Assembly (NCBI GenBank): GCA_045130235.1
Contig: JBGUPJ010000029.1
Span: forward strand, 10,722-74,721
Direction: 5' to 3'
DNA length: 64,000 nt
Origin: UBA1756 sp045130235
GTDB taxonomy: Bacteria > Bacteroidota > Bacteroidia > Bacteroidales > WCHB1-69
This document shows positions 1 through 8,263 of this stretch, piece by piece (the first letter of the stretch is position 1; each line of letters starts with the position of its first letter). Under the pieces are notes generated by a model that saw nothing but the letters and a program-made list of their open reading frames with translations, was not told where the DNA came from and did not search any database. Both the position numbers and the translations under genes were made by a program.

Positions 1-2
1 CC

Positions 3-161
3 GACTTCTGCATGTACATCCTTTACGATGCCAACGTGGCATTGGTGCAGGGTATCGCTTTCGGCGATGACCATTGCGTTCGCCTTTCCTACGCCACCTC
101 TGAGGATAAACTCCGCGAGGCAATGCGCAGAATTCGTGAGGCAGTTGAAAAGATGCAATAA
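3..161 (+). CDS. Aminotransferase class I, C-terminal end (partial)
   Basis: Only the last 52 codons are present; the gene starts outside the window. The stretch reads ALVQGIAFGDDHCVRLSYAT and then a charged helix ending REAVEKMQ. This is the usual end of fold-type I PLP-dependent aminotransferases of the aspartate aminotransferase kind, where an Arg in an x-VRLSxA motif binds the substrate alpha-carboxylate. The product would transfer amino groups between aspartate or similar amino acids and 2-oxoglutarate in the cytosol. It ends 6 bp before the M23 gene, so the two are probably co-transcribed. Substrate cannot be judged from this fragment. Confidence 0.75.
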   Translation, partial: DFCMYILYDANVALVQGIAFGDDHCVRLSYATSEDKLREAMRRIREAVEKMQ

Positions 162-167
162 TTCAGA

Positions 168-1076
168 ATGGCTAAGTTCACACAGTGGCGTAATTTTTGG
201 AAGCGGGTACGCAAGAACTGGAGTGTCAAGCACCAGCTGATTATCCGTAATGAGACCACTCATAAGGAGAGTTTTACCTTTCTGTTGAGTCCCCGTAATA
301 TTTTTGTTACGGTGATGGTTTCAGCGGTGGTGTTGGTGGCCCTTACGGCGGTCATCATCGCCTTCACGCCGCTGCGCTATTACATTCCGGGTTATACCAC
401 TCCTGATGAGCACCGAAAGTACAAGGAAACGGCCGAGCAGATGGAGGACTTGCAGGCGAAATACGACCGCAATGAGTTGTATCTTAATGATTTGCGAAAA
501 ATTTTAGAAGAGGCTTGTCAAGATACTATGGAGGCCGCCCCGCAGGGCGATATGATGGCCGCCGGCAGTCAGTCGCTGCAGGAGGCTACGGATCCTTCAG
601 AGAGCGAGATGGCCTTGCGAGAGGAGGCCGGCGACCTGCTGCAGGCCGTTTCGTCGCGCCAAAACAACGACGACGTGTCCATCAGCAGCCGCGCCGACAT
701 CCAGAACCTGTTCCTGCAACCGCCCACTACCGGCACCATCCTCACCGCCTACAGCGTGCCTCAGAATCATTACGGCATCGATGTGGCCAACCGTGAGGGT
801 ACGCTCATCACCAGTGCCGCCGAAGGAATGGTGGTTTTCGCCGGCTACGATGTCACCGACGGCAATGTCATCATCATCCAACACCATGATAATGTGCTGA
901 CAATCTACAAAAACAACCAGGCACTGCTCAAGAGCAAGGGAGCCATAGTGGCCGCTGGCGAGCCCATCGCCCGAATGGGGCATAGCGGCATCACCGACAA
1001 GGGCAGCCACCTCCATTTTGAACTGTGGCACAACGGATTTCCCCTTAACCCATTGGATTACTTAACTTTGAAATAA
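168..1076 (+). CDS. M23-family (LytM-like) peptidase domain protein, membrane-anchored
   Basis: 302 aa. There is a basic N-terminus, one membrane segment at about residues 47-68, a coiled-coil-like stretch at about 83-118, an acidic/Gln-rich linker, and a C-terminal M23 domain from about residue 186. The zinc ligands are visible: H201 and D205 in HYGID and H283 in SHLHFE, with H281 as a catalytic His. The family cuts peptide cross-links in peptidoglycan or activates amidases in the periplasm. One oddity: the position where many LytM enzymes have Tyr-x-His reads YKNN (247-250), so activity may be altered. The single-pass topology puts the domain in the periplasm. It is followed 16 bp later by a conserved hypothetical gene. 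Confidence 0.85.
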   Translation: MAKFTQWRNFWKRVRKNWSVKHQLIIRNETTHKESFTFLLSPRNIFVTVMVSAVVLVALTAVIIAFTPLRYYIPGYTTPDEHRKYKETAEQMEDLQAKYDRNELYLNDLRKILEEACQDTMEAAPQGDMMAAGSQSLQEATDPSESEMALREEAGDLLQAVSSRQNNDDVSISSRADIQNLFLQPPTTGTILTAYSVPQNHYGIDVANREGTLITSAAEGMVVFAGYDVTDGNVIIIQHHDNVLTIYKNNQALLKSKGAIVAAGEPIARMGHSGITDKGSHLHFELWHNGFPLNPLDYLTLK

Positions 1077-1092
1077 CCCTTTAATTCAGTAT

Positions 1093-1773
1093 ATGGATAC
1101 CGATTATTCTAACATTTGTCAATTATTGATTCAAAAAGGCGAACTGAAGCAGCAGATTTACACCAGCACCCTCGAGTCGATGGAGCTGTTCAAACAGTGC
1201 GCCAAAGAGTTTGAAGATTATTACGAAGAGAATTGCGCTGAGCAGCACCCGCGTGTCACCGTGGACTACAACGGCAAGAACCTCCACGAGTTCAAGCTCC
1301 GTTTTGCCGGCGACGTGCTGATTTTTTTGATGCATACCAACATCTTCGAGTTTCCCCGCGACCATGAGGTGATGAAGACCCCCTACATCCGCGAAGACCA
1401 GACCCGCTCCTACTGCGGTGTCATCCATATCTTCAACTTCCTCTCCGACTCGTTCCGCTACAACCGCATCAACGACTCCGGCTATATGATTGGGCGTATT
1501 TTCATCAATAAAGACAAGCATTTCTATGTGGAAGGAAAACGGGAGCTGGCCAAGGTGCTCAACAACTTCAACAATCGCGAGCTTGACAAACAGTCGGTGG
1601 AGGAGATCCTGATGTCGGCCATCCAATACACCATCAATTTCGACCTGTTGGTGCCTGAGTATTCCAATTTGGTGGAGATTTCGGTGAATGATATCCTTCA
1701 GATTGAAGATCAGAACATGATTTTGAAGACCGGTAAACGTCTGGGATTCAGGTTTGAACCCGATGACAAGTAG
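1093..1773 (+). CDS. Hypothetical protein, no recognised domain
   Basis: 226 aa, soluble, with no signal peptide or membrane segment. The first 45 residues are probably helical and acidic; the middle is mixed beta with aromatic residues (HIFNFLSDSFRYNR). The base composition and codon use look like those of its neighbours. It lies 16 bp behind the M23 gene and likely shares its transcript. I have an impression that proteins of this shape sit beside M23 genes in other Bacteroidales, but I cannot name a family. No catalytic motif is visible. Confidence 0.8.
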   Translation: MDTDYSNICQLLIQKGELKQQIYTSTLESMELFKQCAKEFEDYYEENCAEQHPRVTVDYNGKNLHEFKLRFAGDVLIFLMHTNIFEFPRDHEVMKTPYIREDQTRSYCGVIHIFNFLSDSFRYNRINDSGYMIGRIFINKDKHFYVEGKRELAKVLNNFNNRELDKQSVEEILMSAIQYTINFDLLVPEYSNLVEISVNDILQIEDQNMILKTGKRLGFRFEPDDK

Positions 1774-1798
1774 GTCGGAAAAAATATTTTTGCAAAAA

Positions 1799-1830
1799 TT
1801 GGTTTTATATTAAAAAATCATGTATTTTTG
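1799..1830 (+). promoter_or_regulatory. Promoter of tRNA-Glu(TTC)
   Basis: TATTTTTG at 1823-1830 fits the Bacteroidota -7 box TAnnTTTG. TTG at 1799-1801 can serve as the -33 element with a 21-base spacer. The tRNA starts 22 bases after the box. Confidence 0.6.
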
Positions 1831-1852
1831 CAGCCTCATTTTTTGAGGAAAT

Positions 1853-1927
1853 GCTGGATTCGTCTAGTTGGCCCAGGACGTCAGGTTTTCATCCTGAAAA
1901 TCGGGGGTTCGAATCCCCCATCCAGTA
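1853..1927 (+). tRNA. tRNA-Glu (anticodon TTC)
   Basis: The acceptor arms GCTGGAT and ATCCAGT pair over seven positions (one G-T). The anticodon stem CAGG/CCTG encloses the loop TTTTCAT with anticodon TTC. The T arm GGGGG-TTCGAAT-CCCCC is intact. The discriminator base is A at 1927 and CCA is not encoded. A terminator follows directly. Confidence 0.93.
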
Positions 1928-1930
1928 CGA

Positions 1931-1959
1931 AGAGACAGTTAAAAGCTGTCTCTTTTTTT
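1931..1959 (+). terminator. Rho-independent terminator behind tRNA-Glu
   Basis: AGAGACAG (1931-1938) pairs perfectly with CTGTCTCT (1946-1953) around a 7-base loop and is followed by a run of T. Confidence 0.9.
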
Positions 1960-1973
1960 ATTGCAAAAAATCG

Positions 1974-1981
1974 TATCTTTG
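1974..1981 (+). promoter_or_regulatory. Promoter -7 box of the MBL-fold nuclease gene
   Basis: TATCTTTG matches TAnnTTTG, lies just after the tRNA terminator and 20 bases before the ATG at 2002. No clear -33 element was found. Confidence 0.5.
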
Positions 1982-2001
1982 CACCGCAAAATCCAACCAT
2001 T

Positions 2002-3402
2002 ATGAAAATTGATTTTTTAGGTGCAACGACAGAAGTTACCGGTAGTAAATTTCTTCTCACCACCCGCAAAGGGGTAAAAATTCTGTTGGACTGCGGAATG
2101 TACCAGGGCAAAGGCTTGGAGACCGACCGGATGAATCGCGACTTGGGATTCGACCCGCGCGAGATCGACTACATCATTCTTTCGCACGCCCACATCGACC
2201 ATTCTGGTCTGATTCCCTATGTGGTGAAGATGGGCTTCAAGGGAACGGTGTTCTGCACTCCCGCCACCCGCGACTTGTGCGCCATCATGCTTCCTGACTC
2301 CGGCCGTATTCAAGAAACCGATACCGCCCAGTTCAACAAAAAACGTGCCTTCCAGGGTCTTCCGCCTGTAGAACCCATCTACACCATGCAGGATGCGGTG
2401 ACCTGTATGCGCCATTTCATCAGTATCCCCTACCATCTTCCCTACGAACTCACTCCTGAATTCAAATTCGAACTCATCAATACCGGCCACATGCTCGGAA
2501 GCAGCGCCATCTATATCACCATCAAAGAGGGTAGAAAGGTCAGAACTATCTGTTATACAGGAGATATTGGCCGTTACAACAAAACGATTCTTCCCGACCC
2601 GGAACCGTTCCCGCAGGCCGACTATATCATTACCGAGTCCACCTACGGCGACCGTCTCCATACCACTATCAGCGAGGCCAAACGCGACCTGATGATGGTC
2701 ATCAAAGATGCGGTGGCGCAGCGTAAAGGAAAGCTCATTATCCCGTCGTTCGCCATCGGCCGTACTCAGGAGATCGTTTATGCCCTGCAAAGCCTTGAGA
2801 ATGAGAAAAATCTGCCGGATGTGGAGATTTTCATAGACAGTCCGCTCGCCGTGGCCGCCACCGACATCTTCCGCATTCACAGCGAAGCCTTTAACGAGGA
2901 GTTGCAAGAGTATATCAAAACCGACCCCGACCCGTTTGGATTCCAAAAGGTACATTACATCCGCAGCATTGCCGACTCCAAGAAACTCAACTCCTACAAT
3001 CGTCCCTGCATCATCATTTCCGCATCGGGCATGATGGAGGCGGGACGTGTGAAACACCATCTTGCCAACAACATCGAGAATCCGAAAACCACCATTCTGT
3101 CAGTGGGGTACTGTTCTCCTACTACGCTTGGAGCCAAGATTATGCGGGGCGACAGCGAGGTCTCAATCTTTGGCACCAAGTACAAGGTGCGCGCCAAACT
3201 CGCTTCCATCGAGGCCTTCTCGGGTCACGGCGACTACTACGAACTCATTCACTACCTCTCTTGCCAGGATAAGAAAAAGGTGCGCCTCATCTACATCGTG
3301 CATGGCGAAGACCCCGCCCGAACGGCCTATTCACAGCATCTCGCCGATGCCGGATTCAAAAAATCGTACATTCCTAAATTTAGAGAATCTGTTGAAATTT
3401 AA
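2002..3402 (+). CDS. MBL-fold/beta-CASP metallo-exonuclease-like protein
   Basis: 466 aa. The start at 2002 was chosen because a longer in-frame start would run through the tRNA and its terminator. The metallo-beta-lactamase motif H62-A-H64-I-D66-H67 sits in a LSHAHIDHSGL context. Later signatures are TGDIG, ESTYGD and the C-terminal SGHGD, all typical of the beta-CASP group (RNase J, CPSF-73 and archaeal KH-CPSF relatives). The domain order is MBL N-half, beta-CASP insert and MBL C-half, which fits a cytosolic RNA-processing nuclease with two zinc ions. The size is near that of YSH1-type bacterial members and shorter than RNase J (about 550 aa). It has its own promoter. The RNA target is unknown. 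Confidence 0.88.
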   Translation: MKIDFLGATTEVTGSKFLLTTRKGVKILLDCGMYQGKGLETDRMNRDLGFDPREIDYIILSHAHIDHSGLIPYVVKMGFKGTVFCTPATRDLCAIMLPDSGRIQETDTAQFNKKRAFQGLPPVEPIYTMQDAVTCMRHFISIPYHLPYELTPEFKFELINTGHMLGSSAIYITIKEGRKVRTICYTGDIGRYNKTILPDPEPFPQADYIITESTYGDRLHTTISEAKRDLMMVIKDAVAQRKGKLIIPSFAIGRTQEIVYALQSLENEKNLPDVEIFIDSPLAVAATDIFRIHSEAFNEELQEYIKTDPDPFGFQKVHYIRSIADSKKLNSYNRPCIIISASGMMEAGRVKHHLANNIENPKTTILSVGYCSPTTLGAKIMRGDSEVSIFGTKYKVRAKLASIEAFSGHGDYYELIHYLSCQDKKKVRLIYIVHGEDPARTAYSQHLADAGFKKSYIPKFRESVEI

Positions 3403-3417
3403 TTCACGACTATTTTG

Positions 3418-3425
3418 TATTTTTG
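3418..3425 (+). promoter_or_regulatory. Promoter -7 box of ffh
   Basis: TATTTTTG fits TAnnTTTG and lies 29 bases before the ffh ATG. TTG at 3392-3394 is a possible -33 element, with a spacer slightly longer than usual. Confidence 0.55.
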
Positions 3426-3454
3426 CAAACTCATTTTTTTAACGAAAAATCATC

Positions 3455-4789
3455 ATGTTTGACAGCTTAAGTGACCGGTTAGAACGGGCGTTTAAAGTCC
3501 TGAAGGGACAAGGAAAAATTACGGATATCAATGTGGCGGAAACCATGAAGGAGGTGCGCAAGGCCCTTCTTGATGCGGACGTGAGCTATAAGATTGCCAA
3601 GGAATTTACCGACACGGTGAAAGCCAAGGCGCTGGGTATGGATGTGTTGAAGGCTGTGTCGCCCAGCCAGATGATGGTGAAAATCACCTACGATGAGTTG
3701 ATTGCCTTGATGGGAAATTCCGCCGAGGACATCAACATCAATGCTAACCCGGCAGTCATCTTGATGGCGGGTTTGCAAGGTTCGGGTAAAACTACCCACG
3801 CTGCCAAGCTGGCCAACATGCTGAAAAACAAGCGTCGCCGCAAACCGTTGCTCGTGGCTGGCGACGTGTACCGTCCCGCCGCTATCGACCAGCTGAAAGT
3901 TCTGGGCGAAAAGCTGGAGGTGCCTGTCTATACCGAACCCGACTCCAAAAAGCCGGTCGAGATCGCCAAAAATGCAGTTGCCTACGCCAAGGCCAACGGC
4001 CTCGATGTGGTGATTGTGGATACCGCAGGTCGTCTCGCCGTGGATGAGGAGATGATGGAGGAAATCGGCAACATTAAGAATGCCGTCAACCCGCATGAGA
4101 TTCTCTTCGTGGTGGATGCCATGACCGGTCAGGATGCCGTGAATACCGCCAAGGCGTTCAACGACAAGCTCAACTTCGACGGTGTGATCCTTACCAAGAT
4201 GGACGGTGACACCCGCGGAGGTGCCGCCCTCACCATCAAGGCGGTGGTCAACAAGCCCATCAAGTTCATCGGTACCGGCGAGAAGATGGAGGCCCTCGAC
4301 GTGTTCCATCCCGACCGTATGGCCGAGCGTATCCTTGGCATGGGCGACATCCGCTCGTTTGTGGAGACCGCCCAGGCGCAGTTCGACGAGGAAGAGGCCG
4401 CCAAATTGCAGAAGAAGTTGGCCAAGAACCAGTTCGATTTCAACGACTTCCTCAACCAGATTCAGCAAATCAAGAAGATGGGCAACGTGAAGGAGCTGAT
4501 GGGCATGATTCCGGGAATGGGCAAGGCCGTGCGCGACCTCGACATCGACGACAATGCCTTCAAGAGCGTGGAGGCCATCATCCTCTCCATGACTCCCGAA
4601 GAGCGCCAGAATCCCGACATCATCAACGGCAGTCGCAAAAAACGTATCGCCAACGGTAGCGGCACCGACATTCAGGAGGTGAACCGCCTCGTCAAGCAAT
4701 TCTACGACACCCGCAAGATGATGAAGATGGTGAACAGCGGCAAGGCTAAAGGCCTCATGAACGCCCTTAGCATGCGCAAAAGACGCTAA
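3455..4789 (+). CDS. ffh: Signal recognition particle protein Ffh
   Basis: 444 aa, normal family length. The NG domain has the GTPase P-loop GLQGSGKTT at about residues 106-114, the DTAGRL motif, and TKMDGDTRGG near residue 246. The Met-rich M domain follows, with MGMIPGMGK and a final helix rich in Lys and Met (KMMKMVNSGKAKGLM) that binds 4.5S RNA and signal sequences. Ffh with its RNA takes ribosomes making membrane proteins to the receptor FtsY. The gene is monocistronic with its own TAnnTTTG box. It ends convergently 9 bp from the HAD phosphatase gene. No 4.5S RNA gene was recognised in this window. Confidence 0.97.
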   Translation: MFDSLSDRLERAFKVLKGQGKITDINVAETMKEVRKALLDADVSYKIAKEFTDTVKAKALGMDVLKAVSPSQMMVKITYDELIALMGNSAEDININANPAVILMAGLQGSGKTTHAAKLANMLKNKRRRKPLLVAGDVYRPAAIDQLKVLGEKLEVPVYTEPDSKKPVEIAKNAVAYAKANGLDVVIVDTAGRLAVDEEMMEEIGNIKNAVNPHEILFVVDAMTGQDAVNTAKAFNDKLNFDGVILTKMDGDTRGGAALTIKAVVNKPIKFIGTGEKMEALDVFHPDRMAERILGMGDIRSFVETAQAQFDEEEAAKLQKKLAKNQFDFNDFLNQIQQIKKMGNVKELMGMIPGMGKAVRDLDIDDNAFKSVEAIILSMTPEERQNPDIINGSRKKRIANGSGTDIQEVNRLVKQFYDTRKMMKMVNSGKAKGLMNALSMRKRR

Positions 4790-4798
4790 TAGCGTTTA

Positions 4799-5455
4799 TT
4801 ACATAAATTGAAGAATCTTATTGAAACTCGTGAGTTCCGGCTTTTCCAGGATGTAATCCGCGCCAGCATTCACGAGTTCTTCTTTGGTGCGGTACCCCCA
4901 CAGCACCCCCACCTTTTTCAGGCCGGCACGGGAGGCCGTCTCCATATCCACGCAGCTGTCGCCCACAAAAAGAGTTGATTTCTGCGTCTCACGTGCCCCC
5001 TCGATGATTTCGAACACCATGCCCGGATTGGGCTTGGGCAGTACGCCGGGACGATACCCCAAAACGGATGAAAAGCGGATGGTGGGAAAATAGTGGCGCA
5101 TCAGCGGCCCCATAGCCTCATGGGCTTTGTTGGAGGCCACCGCCAATTTGATGCCTTGGTTTTGCAACCCTTCTAACAGTTCGATAATGCCAGAATATGG
5201 CACAGTCTTGTCCATTTTATGCACATCATAGTATTCCAAAAACTCTTGGTAAAGAGTTGATATAGTGGACTCTGTGCGGTTTTCTTCGGGGAGAATTCTT
5301 TCTATTAATTTTCGAATACCATTACCCACGAATAGCTTATAGGCTTCGGTCGGGTGAGTGGGATAGCCATGTTGGGAGAGAACGTGGTTGCCGGAAGCGG
5401 CCAGGTCTTCCAAGGTGTTGAGGATGGTGCCATCCAAATCGAAAACGATCAGCAT
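4799..5455 (-). CDS. HAD-superfamily phosphatase, phosphoglycolate phosphatase-like
   Basis: 218 aa. HAD motif I is FDLDGT near residues 5-10 (nucleophile D6, acid/base D8), motif II is the Ser in VASNKAHEA, motif III is the Lys in PKPNPGM, and motif IV is FVGDSCVDMETA. The helical cap between motifs I and II places it with Gph/PgmB-type small-molecule phosphatases. The likely role is removal of 2-phosphoglycolate or another small phosphate ester in the cytosol, but the substrate cannot be fixed from sequence. It starts 17 bases after the terminator of tRNA-Glu(CTC), and no clear promoter box is visible between them. Confidence 0.85.
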   Translation of the reverse strand: MLIVFDLDGTILNTLEDLAASGNHVLSQHGYPTHPTEAYKLFVGNGIRKLIERILPEENRTESTISTLYQEFLEYYDVHKMDKTVPYSGIIELLEGLQNQGIKLAVASNKAHEAMGPLMRHYFPTIRFSSVLGYRPGVLPKPNPGMVFEIIEGARETQKSTLFVGDSCVDMETASRAGLKKVGVLWGYRTKEELVNAGADYILEKPELTSFNKILQFM

Positions 5456-5472
5456 AATTTCAGCATTATTCG

Positions 5473-5500
5473 AAAAAAAAAGGCAGAACTAAATTCTGCC
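5473..5500 (-). terminator. Rho-independent terminator of tRNA-Glu(CTC)
   Basis: On the minus strand a GGCAGAA/TTCTGCC stem (5494-5500 with 5482-5488) closes a 5-base loop and is followed by nine T (5473-5481). Confidence 0.85.
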
Positions 5501-5504
5501 GTGG

Positions 5505-5578
5505 TAGCGCATAAGGGAGTCGAACCCTTGATATTCAGACTGAGAATCTGACGTCCTGGACCACTAGACGAATGCGCC
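5505..5578 (-). tRNA. tRNA-Glu (anticodon CTC)
   Basis: Read on the minus strand, GGCGCAT pairs with ATGCGCT. The anticodon stem CAGA/TCTG holds the loop TTCTCAG with anticodon CTC. The T arm is AAGGG-TTCGACT-CCCTT. The discriminator is A, and the next three bases on the minus strand are CCA (5502-5504), so CCA may be encoded. The D arm and variable region closely resemble those of the TTC tRNA at 1853. Confidence 0.93.
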
Positions 5579-5590
5579 AGTTTGATGCTG

Positions 5591-5598
5591 CAAAAATA
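5591..5598 (-). promoter_or_regulatory. Promoter -7 box of tRNA-Glu(CTC)
   Basis: TATTTTTG on the minus strand, 12 bases before the tRNA 5' end. TTG at 5621-5623 is a plausible -33 element. Confidence 0.55.
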
Positions 5599-5673
5599 CA
5601 ACTTTTTTGTAAATCTGCATCAATTTATTCAAATTTTTAATTTTAAAATTATAAATAATTGATTATAAATATG

Positions 5674-7473
5674 CTAACCTACCATAAAGGAGGTCTCCGG
5701 GTATTCGTGTCGGGTCTCTTTCGCGCGTTTGCTGAGGGCGTAGGCGAAGGTAAGGGTGCCGATTCTGCCGATATACATGTTAATGGTGAGCACCAATTTC
5801 CCCACGTTGGAGTACTGGTCGATGCAGCCGGTGGAGATACCGCAGGTGGTGAAGGCGGAGGTGGCCTCAAACATGGTGTTTTTCAGAGGAATCTGTGGGT
5901 CGATGATGGTCAGCAGGATGGTGGAGAAGATGATGAAGATGAGGCTCATCACGACGATGGAGTAGGCCTTATCGACGATTTGGGTGGGAATGGATTTTTT
6001 ACGAAATTCGATTTTGCTTTTTCCACGTATGGTGGCGAAGAGCGACTTGATGATGACGAAGAAGGTGGTGGTTTTGATACCGCCTCCGGTGGAGCCTGGG
6101 GAGGCGCCGATAAAGATAATGACGATGAAAATGAGGAGGGAGGGAACAGAAATGGCGTTGATGTCCACAATGTTGAAGCCTGCTGTTCTGCCCGAAGTGA
6201 CTTGGAACAGCGCAGCGAAGAATTTTTCGAAACCTCTACTGTTGGCCAGAGTGTTCTTGTACTCTAATCCGTAGAAGAGCACGGTACCCACTATAATGAT
6301 GGCGAAGGAGGTGAGCAGGGCGATATGGGTGCCGTCGGTGAGTTTCATCCACCTTTTTTTCTTGCGTTCGGCAATTACTCTCGGGTCGAAGAAGTCGCGG
6401 AGTACCACATAGCCGATACCGCCGGCAAAGACCAGAATCATAATGATCATCTGGGGGAAGTAACTGCTCACGATGGCTTTGTCCATCAATCCGCTGGGCC
6501 ACAGCGAGAAACCTGCGTTGTTGAAGGCCGACACGGCGTGGAAAATGGCATAGAAGATGGTCTCGCTTTCAGAGGAGAAGAGGCCGGTTGTGCGCCAGTA
6601 CATGTAGAGCATAATTGTCCCTACACTTTCTATCACGAAGGTCATCATCACAATTTCGCGCAGGAAGGTGAAGGAGTCGGCCACGCGGTTGGTGGATAGC
6701 ATGTCTTTCACCATATATTGGTAGCGTAATCCAGTGTAAGAGTGCGACAGGAAGGAGATGAAGAAAGTAGCGAAAGAGAGGATGCTCATACCGCCCAGCT
6801 GCATCAGCACCATCAGGATAATATGTCCCGTGGTGGTGAAGGCAAGGCCGGTGTTGACCGAGGTGAGGCCGGTGACACAACTTGCGCTGGTGGCAGTGAA
6901 GAGCGCGTCGGAGAAGGAGATGCCGTTGGTGGTGGCCTTCGGCATGAGCAACAGCAGCGTACCCATCGAAATCAGCAGGAAGAACGACACCATCATCATC
7001 AGCGGCGGACTCATGTTGATTTTTTTCAGAATCGCGCTCACCTTGGCTAACTCTACGAAAGCGATAATGATGTAGTAGATGTGGAAAAACAATTGCCGGT
7101 AGTGTGGGAAAACGGTGTCGGGTATAGAAAAGAGTTGCTGTATTTTACGGTTGAAAATGAGGATGATAAGAAACAATAAGATGATGACGAGTTCTAACTT
7201 ATTGTTTTTCAGATATGTGGTAAATTTTGTTTCGTAGTAGCAGGCGCGAAGGAGGAATTTGAAGATGAAAAAAGCGTAGGCAAAAACAACAAGGGCTGAA
7301 GTCCATCCAATTTGAATATCGGTGAGGTAGCAGCCGTGCTGAACGATGATGGCGACTACTGCGGCGAGAGAAACGGGGATGGAGAGACTGCGCAGAATGA
7401 GGTCAATGCGCTGCCGGTTAGTTGCCAGCAGCCATTTAACTTTTTTCCATCTTCGCATTTGGGACCAAGCCAT
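5674..7473 (-). CDS. trkH: Potassium transporter channel subunit, TrkH/KtrB family
   Basis: 599 aa integral membrane protein. All four pore loops of the Trk/Ktr/HKT superfamily can be read, each with its filter glycine: SASCVTGLTS, SAFNNAGFSL, TSGRTAGFNI and SAFTTCGIST. About 120 hydrophobic N-terminal residues with several extra membrane helices precede the core, longer than in Bacillus KtrB (about 450 aa) but common in Bacteroidota. The protein takes up K+ across the inner membrane, gated by a cytosolic RCK partner. That partner is encoded immediately upstream with a 4-bp gap, so the two form one operon. The choice between Trk and Ktr naming is open. Confidence 0.93.
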   Translation of the reverse strand: MAWSQMRRWKKVKWLLATNRQRIDLILRSLSIPVSLAAVVAIIVQHGCYLTDIQIGWTSALVVFAYAFFIFKFLLRACYYETKFTTYLKNNKLELVIILLFLIILIFNRKIQQLFSIPDTVFPHYRQLFFHIYYIIIAFVELAKVSAILKKINMSPPLMMMVSFFLLISMGTLLLLMPKATTNGISFSDALFTATSASCVTGLTSVNTGLAFTTTGHIILMVLMQLGGMSILSFATFFISFLSHSYTGLRYQYMVKDMLSTNRVADSFTFLREIVMMTFVIESVGTIMLYMYWRTTGLFSSESETIFYAIFHAVSAFNNAGFSLWPSGLMDKAIVSSYFPQMIIMILVFAGGIGYVVLRDFFDPRVIAERKKKRWMKLTDGTHIALLTSFAIIIVGTVLFYGLEYKNTLANSRGFEKFFAALFQVTSGRTAGFNIVDINAISVPSLLIFIVIIFIGASPGSTGGGIKTTTFFVIIKSLFATIRGKSKIEFRKKSIPTQIVDKAYSIVVMSLIFIIFSTILLTIIDPQIPLKNTMFEATSAFTTCGISTGCIDQYSNVGKLVLTINMYIGRIGTLTFAYALSKRAKETRHEYPETSFMVG

Positions 7474-7477
7474 GCCG

Positions 7478-8176
7478 TTATTGGTTTTTCTTGATGAAAT
7501 TCTCGATGTCGCGCGACAGGCCGAACATCACGAAACAGTCTTTTTCTTCAATGACGGTGGAGGTGTCGGGCACGCCCAGAGTATGGCCGGTGGCATTGCT
7601 TTGGGTGGGGGTGGGGGAGTCGGCAAAGTTGCGGCGGATGGTAATCAAACTCAGGCGGTAGGCGTCACGGAGGTTGAGGTCGGCGATGGTCATGCCGATG
7701 AGACGCTGCGGGGCGATAATTTCGGCAATGCGGTATCCATCAGGAAGTTGCAGATATGATACTACGCTCGGATTCAGCAACCTTTCCGCAAACAGTGTGC
7801 CGATTTCGTCTTCTGGAGACAAAAATTCCGTAACGCCCATCTTTTCCAAAATGATACGCTGGTTCTTACCCATCGTGCGGCAGATGATGCGTTTCACATT
7901 CAGGTCCATCAGGTTGGCGGTACACAACAAGCGCTTCACAAAGTCGTTGCCGATGGCCACCACCACCACGTCGAAATCCTGTATGTTCTCGGCAATCAGC
8001 GCCTTTTTGTTCGTAGCGTCGATGCACACGGCGTAGGCCACATCCTCTGACAAATCTTGGATGACATTGATGTCGGAGTCAATCACCAGCACCTCCGCAC
8101 CGCTCTGTGACAGCGCAATGGCGATGGATGAACCAAAATGCCCTGCCCCAATAATCGCAAATCTTTCGTTAGACAT
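7478..8176 (-). CDS. trkA: RCK-domain K+ uptake regulator, TrkA/KtrA type
   Basis: 232 aa. The N-terminal Rossmann domain has IIGAGHFGSSIA near residues 7-18 and an acidic residue after the second strand (VLVIDSD), as expected for NAD(H)/ATP-sensing RCK_N domains. A C-terminal RCK_C domain follows from about residue 135. A single RCK_N/RCK_C unit is the size of KtrA rather than the doubled TrkA of gamma-proteobacteria. It forms the cytosolic gating ring on the channel subunit encoded next. A TATTTTTG box lies 25 bases upstream of the ATG. Confidence 0.93.
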   Translation of the reverse strand: MSNERFAIIGAGHFGSSIAIALSQSGAEVLVIDSDINVIQDLSEDVAYAVCIDATNKKALIAENIQDFDVVVVAIGNDFVKRLLCTANLMDLNVKRIICRTMGKNQRIILEKMGVTEFLSPEDEIGTLFAERLLNPSVVSYLQLPDGYRIAEIIAPQRLIGMTIADLNLRDAYRLSLITIRRNFADSPTPTQSNATGHTLGVPDTSTVIEEKDCFVMFGLSRDIENFIKKNQ

Positions 8177-8200
8177 AATCTTCTTTTTTAGTCAATCGGC

Positions 8201-8208
8201 AAAAATAC
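8201..8208 (-). promoter_or_regulatory. Promoter -7 box of the trkA-trkH operon
   Basis: TATTTTTG on the minus strand, 25 bases before the start at 8176. Confidence 0.5.
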
Positions 8209-8263
8209 AATTTTAATCGGAATTTCGGATGAAAATCGCACGCTTTTGATAAACTATCTTTTG

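Noticed and set aside
1828..2001. In-frame upstream extension of the MBL-fold nuclease
   Set aside because: It would run through tRNA-Glu and its terminator; the TATCTTTG box at 1974 and the ATG at 2002 fit better.
3479..4699. 406-codon open frame antisense to ffh
   Set aside because: It lies wholly on the opposite strand of a certain gene, is rich in His/Val/Leu without known motifs, and is explained by the codon bias of ffh.
4783..4795. Small hairpin at the end of ffh as a terminator
   Set aside because: The stem ACGCT/AGCGT is only 5 bp with a 3-base loop and lacks a T tract.
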